In this document: piece after piece, positions 35,233-43,137 of the stretch
Layout: every line of letters starts with the position of its first letter
Position numbering within the stretch: the first letter of the stretch is position 1
Assembly: GCA_003139795.1 (NCBI GenBank)
Contig: PLGM01000293.1
Coordinates: 1 to 64,000 of the forward strand
DNA: 64,000 bases
Reading direction: 5' to 3'
Source of the DNA: Acidobacteriaceae bacterium
Lineage (GTDB): Bacteria; Acidobacteriota; Terriglobia; Terriglobales; Acidobacteriaceae
The notes under the pieces: model-generated
Told to the model about the DNA's origin: nothing
What the model saw: the letters and a program-made list of their open reading frames with translations, nothing else
Database searches by the model: none
Translations under genes and position numbers: made by a program

Positions 35233-37467
35233 CTACCGCTCCGTCTTCCGCCAGTGGATCAGGTCGCCAAGGGTCGTGGTGGAGGAGGAGACCGGCGCCT
35301 TGTGGCTGTCGGCCTTGTAGTGCTCCACCTGGGCGCGGCTGGCCTCGTGGCCCACGGCGCGCAGGCTCAGGCCCACCTTCTTCTCTTCCACGTTGATCTT
35401 GATGATCTTGAAATCGTGCTCCAAACCGGTTTCCAGCTTCGACGGTCCGCCGCCGTCGTCGCCGGCCTCGGAGATGTGGCAAAGTCCCTCCACGCCCTCC
35501 GCGATCTCGACAAATGCGCCAAACTGCGCCGTCCGCAGCACCTTGCCGTGGACCACGTCGCCCACCCGGTGCTGGGCAAAGAAGCTTTCCCACACGTCGG
35601 GCTGCAACTGCTTGATGCCCAGGCTCAGACGGCGATTCTGCGGCTCAACGCCCAGAACGACAGCCTTCACCTTCTCGCCCTTCTTCACCACTTCCGAAGG
35701 GTGCTTCACGCGCTTGGTCCAGCTCAGGTTCGACACGTGAACCAGCCCGTCGATGCCGTCCTCGATCTCGATGAAGGCGCCAAAGTCGGTCAGGTTGCGC
35801 ACCCGGCCCTCCACCACCGTCCCGGCCGGATACCGCTCCGTCAGGTTCTCCCACGGGTTGTCGAGCAACTGCTTCATGCCCAGCGAAATGCGGCGGTCCG
35901 CCGGATTCACGCTCAGCACCACCGTCTCCACCTCGTCGGCCGGCTTCACCAGCTTCGACGGATGCTTCAGACGCTTCGACCAGGTCATCTCCGACAGGTG
36001 TACCAGCCCTTCGATGCCCTGCTCCAGTTCCACAAACGCACCGTAGTCGGTCACCGAAAGAACGCGGCCCTTCACGCGCGCGCCCACCGGGTAGCGTTCC
36101 GATGCATCCAGCCACGGGTCCGGCGTCAACTGCTTGAAGCCCAGTGAAACCCGCTGCTTATCCTTGTCGAACTTCAGCACCTTCACCTGGATCTCGTCGC
36201 CCACATTCACCAGGTCCCGCGGATGCGTCAGCCGGCCCCAGCTCATGTCGGTAATGTGCAGCAGCCCGTCAATGCCGCCCAGGTCCACAAACGCGCCGTA
36301 GTCGGTCAGGTTCTTCACCGTGCCGGTCAGCACCGCGCCCTCGCCCAACTGCTCCAGCGTCGACGACCGCTTGGCCGTCTGCTCTTCTTCCAGAATCTCT
36401 TTGCGGCTTACCACCACGTTGCCGCGCTTTTTGTTGAGCTTGATGACCCGGACTTCAATCTGCTGGCCCAGATACCCGTCCAGGTTGCGAACGGGGCGAA
36501 TCTCAAGCTGCGAGCCGGGCAAGAATGCCTTCAGCCCGATATCCACGGTCAGACCGCCCTTCACGCGGCTCACCACCGTGCCCTTCACCGGCGTTTTGTC
36601 GTTGGCGGCCTTCTCGATCACGTCCCACACCCGCAGGCGCTGGGCCTTCTCGAAGCTCGCCAGGTAGCCGCCTTCCGGCTCCTCGCGCTCGATCACCACG
36701 TCGATCACGTCGCCCGGTTGGAACTTCACCGCTCCGGTGTGATCCAGAACCTGCTCCAGAGGCACCAGGCCCTCGGACTTCAGGCCCACATCGATCACCA
36801 GGTGCTTCTCCGTCTGCTTGATCACCGTGCCGGAGACAATCTTGTCGCCGTAGGCTTCAACGGCTGCAGCCTCGGCGGCCTGCTCCCGTTCAAACGCCGC
36901 CAATGCGGCGGAGAAATCGTCCATGGACTCCAGTCCATGCGTTTCGTGCGCCGGCGCTGCGGCTACGGGCGCGGCCTCCACGGCACGCTCGCCTTCGGCA
37001 ACCGGCGCGGCCTCCACGGCAGCCTCAGCTTCGGCAACGGGCGCGGCCTCCACGGAAGCCTCGGCTTCGGCTACGGGCGCGGCCTCCACGGCAGGCTCGG
37101 CTTCGGCAACGGGCGCGGCCTTCGCGGCAGGCTCGACTTCAGCCACGGGCGCGGCCTCCACCACGGCTTCCGCCACAGGCTCGGCGTGCGCGGCAACTTC
37201 CTTTAAAACCTCGGCGGCGGGCGCAGCCTCTGCCGTGGCTTCCGCGTGTGGTTCTTGCTCCACAGGCGCGGACTCGGCGACAGGCTCGGTTAGGGCATCG
37301 GCGTCCAGCGCGGCCAATTCAACTGCTACGGCAACTTCGGCGGTCTCGGTGTTGGACGTGGATTCGGACGACGGCTGCTCCAACTCCGTCGCAGGCTCTA
37401 GGGTGGGCATTTCCAATTCGGTGTTCAGGGTTATGCTCTCGGGTTCGGGATTGAGGACGTTTGCCAT
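35233..37467 (-). CDS. rpsA: 30S ribosomal protein S1 with repeat-rich N-terminal extension
   Basis: S1 binds mRNA and helps it dock on the 30S subunit. Six S1/OB domains can be counted after about residue 200, beginning with GDKIVSGTVIKQTEKHLVID. Domains 3-5 carry the motif (T)DYGAFVDL or DFGAFIEI, and the last is VLRTAQFGAFVEI. Before them is an acidic Ala/Glu/Val/Pro-rich extension of about 200 residues made largely of a 12-residue repeat (AAPVAEAEPAVE type). The extension makes the protein 744 residues against about 557 in E. coli. The ATG at 37467 has GGAG eight bases upstream and is preferred to the GTG before it. A promoter and long leader precede it. Confidence 0.95.
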   Translation of the reverse strand: MANVLNPEPESITLNTELEMPTLEPATELEQPSSESTSNTETAEVAVAVELAALDADALTEPVAESAPVEQEPHAEATAEAAPAAEVLKEVAAHAEPVAEAVVEAAPVAEVEPAAKAAPVAEAEPAVEAAPVAEAEASVEAAPVAEAEAAVEAAPVAEGERAVEAAPVAAAPAHETHGLESMDDFSAALAAFEREQAAEAAAVEAYGDKIVSGTVIKQTEKHLVIDVGLKSEGLVPLEQVLDHTGAVKFQPGDVIDVVIEREEPEGGYLASFEKAQRLRVWDVIEKAANDKTPVKGTVVSRVKGGLTVDIGLKAFLPGSQLEIRPVRNLDGYLGQQIEVRVIKLNKKRGNVVVSRKEILEEEQTAKRSSTLEQLGEGAVLTGTVKNLTDYGAFVDLGGIDGLLHITDMSWGRLTHPRDLVNVGDEIQVKVLKFDKDKQRVSLGFKQLTPDPWLDASERYPVGARVKGRVLSVTDYGAFVELEQGIEGLVHLSEMTWSKRLKHPSKLVKPADEVETVVLSVNPADRRISLGMKQLLDNPWENLTERYPAGTVVEGRVRNLTDFGAFIEIEDGIDGLVHVSNLSWTKRVKHPSEVVKKGEKVKAVVLGVEPQNRRLSLGIKQLQPDVWESFFAQHRVGDVVHGKVLRTAQFGAFVEIAEGVEGLCHISEAGDDGGGPSKLETGLEHDFKIIKINVEEKKVGLSLRAVGHEASRAQVEHYKADSHKAPVSSSTTTLGDLIHWRKTER
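36961..37165. repeat. 36-bp tandem repeat in the rpsA N-terminal extension
   Basis: GGGCGCGGCCTCC recurs every 36 bases (at about 36967, 37003, 37039, 37075, 37111, 37147), six units. Each encodes 12 residues (AAPVAEAE plus four variable). Copy number could vary between strains. Confidence 0.85.
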
Positions 37468-37756
37468 CACTGCTGCTCCGGAATTCCTTGCTCCCGCGAC
37501 GGATTTTGCCTGCCGCTGGGGGGTGCCTCCCGCACCGTCCGCCGTGGCGGACCGCTGGCAGGGAAGCCTTCAGACCGTATCCATGCAGGTTAGCCTGGTG
37601 ACCGTAACGGTGCGTCTTCACAAGGGACAGCCATCCCAGCCTGTTGCGCTGGATTGCTGAGCGACTGGTCTCCTTGGGAAACACCCGGCAGGCAACGGCT
37701 TGCTCGAGGGCGGCCGCAACTCACTGCCGGAATCCGCGCAGTAAGCTACGCTCTCA
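37468..37756 (-). promoter_or_regulatory. Long structured rpsA leader
   Basis: About 280 bases between the predicted start point and the rpsA ATG. It contains palindromes such as GTCCGCCGTGGCGGAC and paired CCTGCC/GGCAGG segments. Autoregulation by S1 through the leader is known in other bacteria; here it is inference. Confidence 0.45.
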
Positions 37757-37786
37757 AGTGTAGCAACCTCAGCTTTCCTGCGTCAA
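37757..37786 (-). promoter_or_regulatory. Sigma70-type promoter of rpsA
   Basis: TTGACG and TACACT on the minus strand, 18 bases apart, are the best promoter match in this 600-base gap. Confidence 0.65.
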
Positions 37787-37950
37787 TCCAACAGCTTGGA
37801 CCCGCCACGCCACAACCCGCATTGCAACCGCAAATTCACACACCGCGCCCCAATTAATGGACTTGCGCCCCGCGCAATTTCCACAGCCAACTCCAACCGT
37901 CGTCCCGCAAAGTGAGAAACCGCAAATTCAGGGTCCAGTGCGTAGCCCCC

Positions 37951-37984
37951 GGGTGCCCCAGGTCTCGATTTTGAGACCCGGGAG
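37951..37984. repeat. Dispersed palindromic repeat, copy 2
   Basis: GGGTGCCCCAGGTCTC, loop GATTTT, GAGACCCGGG. The arms pair almost perfectly (CCAGGTCTC with GAGACCCGG). It is in the rpsA-HIT divergent region, upstream of the HIT gene. Confidence 0.75.
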
Positions 37985-38064
37985 GCCATCCATCCTCAAT
38001 CCCCCACCCCGGCAGGAATCCCCCCTTTACTGGCCCTCTATACTATTTGTACGGCGCAACTTTA

Positions 38065-38637
38065 ATGGACCATCTCTGGACCCCCTGGCGCTTTGCCTAC
38101 GTCACCGCGGCGGAAACCGCGACGCGCCCCGGCGTTCCCTCACGCCTCGCCGCCTGGCCCGGCGACTTCGGCTGCGTCTTCTGCAACCTCATCGCCTGCA
38201 TCGATTTCGCTATCGCCAACGGCATGAGTCCAGACCAGGCAGAAGCCGCCGGCGGCCTCATCCACCGCGGAAAGCACTGCTTCATCTGCCTTAACGCCTT
38301 CCCCTACACCTCCGGCCACGTCATGGTCATGCCCTACGCCCACCTCGACCGCCTCGCCGAACTCCCCGTCGAAGCCGCCCATGAACTCATCGATCTCGCC
38401 CAGCTCACCGAACGCGCCCTCCGGCGCCTCTACAACCCCCACGGCTTCAACTTCGGCATCAATCTAGGCCAGGCCGCCGGCGCCGGCGTCGCCGGACATC
38501 TCCACCTCCACGCCCTGCCCCGCTGGGCTGGCGACACCAACTTCATGACCACCATCGCCGAAACCCGCATCCTTCCCGAAGACCTCGAAACCACCTGGAA
38601 GCGCATGCGCCAAGCGTTCGCGGAGGAGCGAGGTTAG
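38065..38637 (+). CDS. HIT-family nucleotide hydrolase/phosphorylase
   Basis: A 190-residue histidine-triad protein. Start sequence MDHLWTPWRFAYVT and the GHLHLHALPRW triad (HxHxH) mark the branch with Ap4A phosphorylase/hydrolase-type activity. Cysteine pairs CVFC and CFIC are near the N-terminus. Such enzymes split dinucleoside polyphosphates or nucleotide adducts. The ATG at 38065 is used; the track's TTG start six codons earlier does not fit the family. TATACT about 20 bases upstream may be its -10. It ends six bases from the convergent rmuC. Confidence 0.88.
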   Translation: MDHLWTPWRFAYVTAAETATRPGVPSRLAAWPGDFGCVFCNLIACIDFAIANGMSPDQAEAAGGLIHRGKHCFICLNAFPYTSGHVMVMPYAHLDRLAELPVEAAHELIDLAQLTERALRRLYNPHGFNFGINLGQAAGAGVAGHLHLHALPRWAGDTNFMTTIAETRILPEDLETTWKRMRQAFAEERG

Positions 38638-38643
38638 CCGCGC

Positions 38644-40164
38644 TTATTCGGACTCGTCAGAAGTCTCTATCTCCTCGGAACTTTCCTCTACCGACGCGGC
38701 CAGTGTCAGACTATTCTCCTCTACACCCGCGGCAGCAAGCCACTTGATTGGTATTGTTTTTTGAGACTTCGGCTTGACGCCGATTTGAGGCTTCCGCTTG
38801 ACTTTGAGTTTGCGAAGCTCTTCCACCTGGACAACAAGATTGCCGCGGCCCTCACTCAGTTTCTTTCTCGCTTCCTCGTAGCTCTGGCTTGCGCCTCGAA
38901 GGTTCTTTCCCAATTCCTCCAAATCCTCGATGAATCCCACGAATTTTTCATATAACTTTGATCCGCGATCCATAACCTCGTCCACGTTGCGGACCGAAGC
39001 ATCCTGATCCCACAGGACACTCACGATCCGAATCACGTAGAGCAGAGTAGTCGGCCCCACAAGCAAGATTTCCTGCCTATAGGCATCTGCCCACAACGTA
39101 GGGTCGTTTTGCAATGCAATTAGGAAGGCCGGCTCAACGGGAACAAACATCACTACGAAATCTGGAGACTCGATGCCCGGCAAACTGTGATATCCGGCCT
39201 TGGCAAGACCGGCAATATGCCCGCGCATACTCTTCAAGTGTTCGCGTAGCGCAACCTTCCGTTGCTCCTCCGTCTCTGCATTCACCAAATCCGTGTAGGC
39301 ATTCAACGAAACCTTCGAATCAATTACCAAGTGACGACCGCCGGGCAATAAAACAATCACATCGGTTATCGCCGTCTTTGTCTTTTCTCCCTGTTCGCCT
39401 TCCAAGCCAGAAAATCTCTGCTGGAAACTATACTGGTCTCCCTCGTGCAAACCTGCCTTCTCCAGCAAGTCGCGCAAGATGAACTCACCCCAGTCGCCCT
39501 GTGCCTTGGACGAGCCGCGTAACGCGGTAGTCAGATTTCGCGCTTCTTCTGTTAACTGTTGATTCAGCCCGCCAAGGGTTCCGATCAGCGTTTCGAGCTT
39601 GGTGACGCCGGTCTTCGAGTCGCTCTGCGCCTCCTCGACCTTCTTGCGGAAATCCTCGATCTGCAATTTGAGCGGAGTCAGCAGCGTTCCCAACTTCTCC
39701 TGGCTACTCTCGGTGAAACTATTCGATTTCCTTTCGAGAATCTCGTCAGCCAACGCCTTGAACTGGTTGGCCAACGCCTCCTTGGCCGTGTCCAACAGCG
39801 CCAGCTTTTCCGCCAGATTCTTTCTTTCGCCTTTTAGCTCGGTATCCAGCCCTTGGATTTGCTTCCCCTGCGTGCGCACAACTTCGGATTCGGCTTTCAA
39901 TTCTTGTCGTAATCCATCCCGCTCGGCGGTCAACTGCTCTATCGTCTTTGTCCGCTCGCCCGCCAGCGACTCAAACCCCGCCCGCGCCGCCGACTCGGCC
40001 TGCGCCTGCGCCAGTTCGGCCCGGACGCCCGTCAGTTCCCCCGTCAGTTCCTGGGCACGCCGCTCCAGTTGCGCCTTCTCAGCTTTGGTAGAGACAACTC
40101 TCAACCAAAATCCCAGAACAATTCCCACAAATGCGGCGGCAATTCCGGCAATTAAAGGCTGCAT
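38644..40164 (-). CDS. rmuC: DNA recombination protein RmuC
   Basis: A 506-residue RmuC homologue, thought to limit recombination at inverted repeats and to be nuclease-like. An N-terminal membrane helix (IAGIAAAFVGIVLGFWL) is followed by a long coiled coil to about residue 190, then the conserved core: WGEFILRDLLEKAGLHEGDQY, DVIVLLPGGRHLVIDSKVSL, FVPVEPAFLIALQNDP and ILLVGPTTLLYVIRIV. The acidic C-terminal tail (SVEESSEEIETSDESE) is an extension. The GC content looks lower than in neighbours, suggesting a different history. The start has GGGAGAACG just upstream. Confidence 0.93.
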   Translation of the reverse strand: MQPLIAGIAAAFVGIVLGFWLRVVSTKAEKAQLERRAQELTGELTGVRAELAQAQAESAARAGFESLAGERTKTIEQLTAERDGLRQELKAESEVVRTQGKQIQGLDTELKGERKNLAEKLALLDTAKEALANQFKALADEILERKSNSFTESSQEKLGTLLTPLKLQIEDFRKKVEEAQSDSKTGVTKLETLIGTLGGLNQQLTEEARNLTTALRGSSKAQGDWGEFILRDLLEKAGLHEGDQYSFQQRFSGLEGEQGEKTKTAITDVIVLLPGGRHLVIDSKVSLNAYTDLVNAETEEQRKVALREHLKSMRGHIAGLAKAGYHSLPGIESPDFVVMFVPVEPAFLIALQNDPTLWADAYRQEILLVGPTTLLYVIRIVSVLWDQDASVRNVDEVMDRGSKLYEKFVGFIEDLEELGKNLRGASQSYEEARKKLSEGRGNLVVQVEELRKLKVKRKPQIGVKPKSQKTIPIKWLAAAGVEENSLTLAASVEESSEEIETSDESE

Positions 40165-40238
40165 CGTTCTCCCTTTTCCCCGCTTCGCCTAATGTACGCC
40201 TTCCCCCTGTGCATTTCCCGCCCATTCCGGCCGTTTTC

Positions 40239-40293
40239 TGTTCCCTGTTCCCTGTTCCCTGTTCCCTAGTCCCTGGTCCCTAGTCCCTCGTCC
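40239..40293. repeat. 7-bp tandem repeat (TGTTCCC)n
   Basis: Eight consecutive units of seven bases: four TGTTCCC, then TAGTCCC, TGGTCCC, TAGTCCC and TCGTCC. It lies between rmuC and acpP. On the minus strand it would read as GNREQGTGNRE-type peptide, which is an artefact of the repeat. Confidence 0.9.
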
Positions 40294-40465
40294 TTTACAC
40301 ACCCCCACCCGCCCGTTTAACTTGAAATCTCGGGGCCATGCGCATTTTTTTGGCGCGATGGTTGTGTTCCCCTGCCAAGAACCGGTATCGTAGGCTGGCG
40401 GAACGGGATTGAACTTTAGCCCCGGACAGACTCTCAAGTCCCAAACAATACGAGGAGAAGCACGC

Positions 40466-40717
40466 ATGGCCGTAGAAGAGAAAGTCAAGCAGATCATCGT
40501 CGAGCAGTTGCAGGTGGACGAAGCCGAGGTTACCCCTGGCGCCAGCTTCCAGGAGGACCTGGGCGCCGATTCGCTCGACGTGGTCGAGCTCGTGATGCAA
40601 TTCGAGGAAGCCTTCGATCTCGAGATTCCCGACGAAGACGCCGAGAAGATCAAGACCGTCAAGGACGCCATCGACTACATCGAGAAAAACGAGAAGAGCG
40701 CGAAAGGCGGCAAATAG
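40466..40717 (+). CDS. acpP: Acyl carrier protein
   Basis: An 83-residue ACP that carries growing acyl chains on a phosphopantetheine arm. The attachment serine is in [13 protein letters not shown]. The acidic four-helix pattern and [20 protein letters not shown] are canonical. GAGGAG stands eight bases before the ATG at 40466. fabF begins four bases after the stop, so the two form a fatty-acid-synthesis operon. Confidence 0.97.
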   Translation: MAVEEKVKQIIVEQLQVDEAEVTPGASFQEDLGADSLDVVELVMQFEEAFDLEIPDEDAEKIKTVKDAIDYIEKNEKSAKGGK

Positions 40718-40720
40718 CCC

Positions 40721-41968
40721 TTGGCCCGCAGAGTCGTCATCACCGGCCTGGGGCTGGTGTGCGGTGTGGGCAACACCGCCCCCGAGGTCTGGCGGCAACT
40801 CCTGGCCGGCGCCAGTGGCATGGGCCCCATTCAGGGCTTCGATACCACCGGCTTCCCGGTCACCTTCGCCGCCGAGGTCAAGAACTTTGACCCGCTCGAC
40901 TTCGTGGACAAAAAAGAGGCCCGCAAAATGGGCCGCTTCATTCATTTTGCTTTCGCCGCCACCCAGGAGGCCATCGCCCAGTCCGGCCTCGAAATCACCC
41001 CGGAGATTGCCGACCGGGTGGGCGTCTTTATCGGTTCCGGGATCGGCGGCTTTGAGATCATCGAGCGCGAGCACTCCAACCTGCTGGCTGGCGGCCCGCG
41101 CAAGATCTCGCCATTCTTTATTCCTGCGGTCATCGTGAACATGGCGGCTGGCAATATCAGCATCCGTTACGGCGCCAAGGGCCCCATCTCGGCCACTGCC
41201 ACGGCCTGCGCCACCTCGGCCAATTCCATTGGCGACTCGGTGCGCATGATCATGCACGGCGACGCCGAGGTGATGATCGCCGGCGGCGCGGAGGCCTCTG
41301 TCACGCCTTTGTCCGTGGGCGGTTTTGCCGCCATGCGCGCGCTCTCCACCCGCAACGACGACCCCACCCGCGCCAGCCGTCCCTTTGACAGGGACCGCGA
41401 CGGCTTCGTCATCGGCGAGGGCGCCGGGATCCTCATCCTTGAAGAACTGGAGTTCGCCAAAGCCCGCGGCGCAAAGATTCTCGCCGAGGTGATCGGCTAT
41501 GGCATGAGCGCCGATGCCTTTCACATGACCGGCATCGCCCCCGAGGGCCAGGGCGCCCAGCGCAGCATGAGGGCAGCCCTCAAGGACGCAGGCATCGCCC
41601 CGGAAGAGGTCGGCTACGTCAATGCCCACGCCACCGCCACTCCCGCCGGCGACGGCAACGAATCCCGCGCCATTGAGCTGGTTTTCGGCGAGCACGCCCT
41701 CAGCCACAAGCTCAAAATCAGCGGCACCAAGTCCATGACCGGCCACCTGCTCGGCGGCGCAGGCGGCCTCGAAGCCGGCATCTCCGTGCTGGCGCTGGTC
41801 CACCAGCAGCTTCCGCCCACCATCAATCTCGACAATCCCGACCCCAAATGCATCCTGGACTACGTGCCCAACAAGGCTATCCACCACAGCTTCGATGTGG
41901 CCCTCTCCAACTCCTTCGGCTTCGGCGGCATCAACGCCACCCTCATCATGCGCCGCTGGACCGAATAG
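40721..41968 (+). CDS. fabF: 3-oxoacyl-[ACP] synthase II
   Basis: FabF condenses malonyl-ACP with acyl-ACP during fatty-acid elongation. The thiolase-fold catalytic set is complete: Cys in TATACATSANS, His in VNAHATATPAGD and His in SMTGHLLGGAGG, plus the C-terminal SNSFGFGGINATLI. The start is TTG at 40721, because the sequence that follows (ARRVVITGLGLV) is the normal family N-terminus and no ATG is near. It directly follows acpP. Length (415) is usual. Confidence 0.96.
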   Translation: MARRVVITGLGLVCGVGNTAPEVWRQLLAGASGMGPIQGFDTTGFPVTFAAEVKNFDPLDFVDKKEARKMGRFIHFAFAATQEAIAQSGLEITPEIADRVGVFIGSGIGGFEIIEREHSNLLAGGPRKISPFFIPAVIVNMAAGNISIRYGAKGPISATATACATSANSIGDSVRMIMHGDAEVMIAGGAEASVTPLSVGGFAAMRALSTRNDDPTRASRPFDRDRDGFVIGEGAGILILEELEFAKARGAKILAEVIGYGMSADAFHMTGIAPEGQGAQRSMRAALKDAGIAPEEVGYVNAHATATPAGDGNESRAIELVFGEHALSHKLKISGTKSMTGHLLGGAGGLEAGISVLALVHQQLPPTINLDNPDPKCILDYVPNKAIHHSFDVALSNSFGFGGINATLIMRRWTE

Positions 41969-42057
41969 TCCCGGCAATCGCCCTCAAACAAAACAGCGCG
42001 AATCCCAAACGGGGCTCGCGCCGTTCTGTCTTCTGCACTTTCTCAGCCACAAACTCA

Positions 42058-42090
42058 GGGTGCCCCAAATCTCGTCTTTGAGACCCGGAA
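42058..42090. repeat. Dispersed palindromic repeat, copy 3
   Basis: GGGTGCCCCAAATCTC, loop GTCTTT, GAGACCCGG. It lies between the convergent fabF and Yip1 genes and could act as a hairpin for both. Confidence 0.72.
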
Positions 42091-42133
42091 AACCGCAAAT
42101 CTCATTCCGCCCCGCGTACGCCAATCTGCGGCC

Positions 42134-42904
42134 TCAGCCCATCGCCGCCGCCCAGCCCACCCCGATCAGCACAAAAATCGCCCACCAGCCGAACACCGCG
42201 ATGTAGCCCGAGCTGCGCTTCACCTTTGCCACGATCGCCGTCCCCATCCCCAGCAAAACCAGCGTCCAGATGGTAATCACGTCCAGCGAACTCGCCAGCG
42301 AGTAGAGCGCCTTGTTGGTCTCCATCACAGGCAGAAACGCCGCCACATTCGTGGGCGCGAAGTTCTTGATGTTGAACGTCTCCGGCGTCGCCCCCGCAAA
42401 GATCACCACAGTCCCCAGCAGCGACTTGATCAATCCCGGCAGGCTGGCGTAGAACCACACCGAAAAAATGCTGCCGTAGCTGGCCTTGCCGCCAAAAACA
42501 AAGTTAATCGTGCCCCACAATCCAAGCGTCAGGAGCGCAACCCCTGCCAGAACGAAGAGGGGGCTGGCGATGAACGACCCCTCGACGGCGTACAACGTAA
42601 ACTTGTTGGCAGTTTCGCGCTGTTCCGCCGGTAGCTGCGCCATGCGGGCTTCCGCCTTCGGATCCATGCGGATCGTGTTGTCCACCACCGTGCCCCAGCC
42701 AATCTTCATCGTGATGGCCGCGAACAGAATGTAGGTGACCACCACAATCAGGACGAACGGCAGCCACCAGCTCTTGTTGCCCCGCTTGATGTCTTCAAAG
42801 GTCTTCGACGGCGCCGAAAACGTGTTCGTTACACGCTGCAGTTGCGACAGACCGGGGCCCCCGGGGGCTGGCTCGGCCACAGGTTGAACTTCCAGATCGC
42901 TCAT
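42134..42904 (-). CDS. Yip1-domain membrane protein
   Basis: A 256-residue membrane protein with about five helices typical of the bacterial Yip1/DUF1282-like family. A cytoplasmic N-terminus contains FSAPSKTFEDIKRGNKSWW, a hallmark of the group, followed by LPFVLIVVVTYILFAAITM. Later helices include GWWAIFVLIGVGWAAAMG. Function in bacteria is unknown. The ATG at 42904 is preferred to the longer frame. It converges on fabF. Confidence 0.85.
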   Translation of the reverse strand: MSDLEVQPVAEPAPGGPGLSQLQRVTNTFSAPSKTFEDIKRGNKSWWLPFVLIVVVTYILFAAITMKIGWGTVVDNTIRMDPKAEARMAQLPAEQRETANKFTLYAVEGSFIASPLFVLAGVALLTLGLWGTINFVFGGKASYGSIFSVWFYASLPGLIKSLLGTVVIFAGATPETFNIKNFAPTNVAAFLPVMETNKALYSLASSLDVITIWTLVLLGMGTAIVAKVKRSSGYIAVFGWWAIFVLIGVGWAAAMG

Positions 42905-43137
42905 GATTCCGCCTCTCCCATGCCACTTCACCTTGATGCGCATCCCCCACGCAGGTTCGCCGTGCCTGGGCGCCCGCGGTTGCATTTTCCTCTTGAAAGG
43001 CCGCGGCGCACTGGCTTGTTCCCGGCAACTCAGGAAAAGAAATGCGTTTGCCCGCGATTGTACCCTTGAATTGCGGAAAAGACGAAATCAATTTGCGTTT
43101 CCCGTCGCCGCGCCCCGTGCCGCCAGCAATGGCGTTC

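Noticed and set aside
40189-40671. Minus-strand ORF with GNREQGTGNRE peptide
   Set aside because: Translation of the 7-bp repeat and of the acpP antisense strand; not a gene.
40295-41977. 560-residue minus-strand ORF opposite acpP-fabF
   Set aside because: Shadow of fabF in GC-rich sequence; Gly/Ala/Asp-rich composition with no family features.
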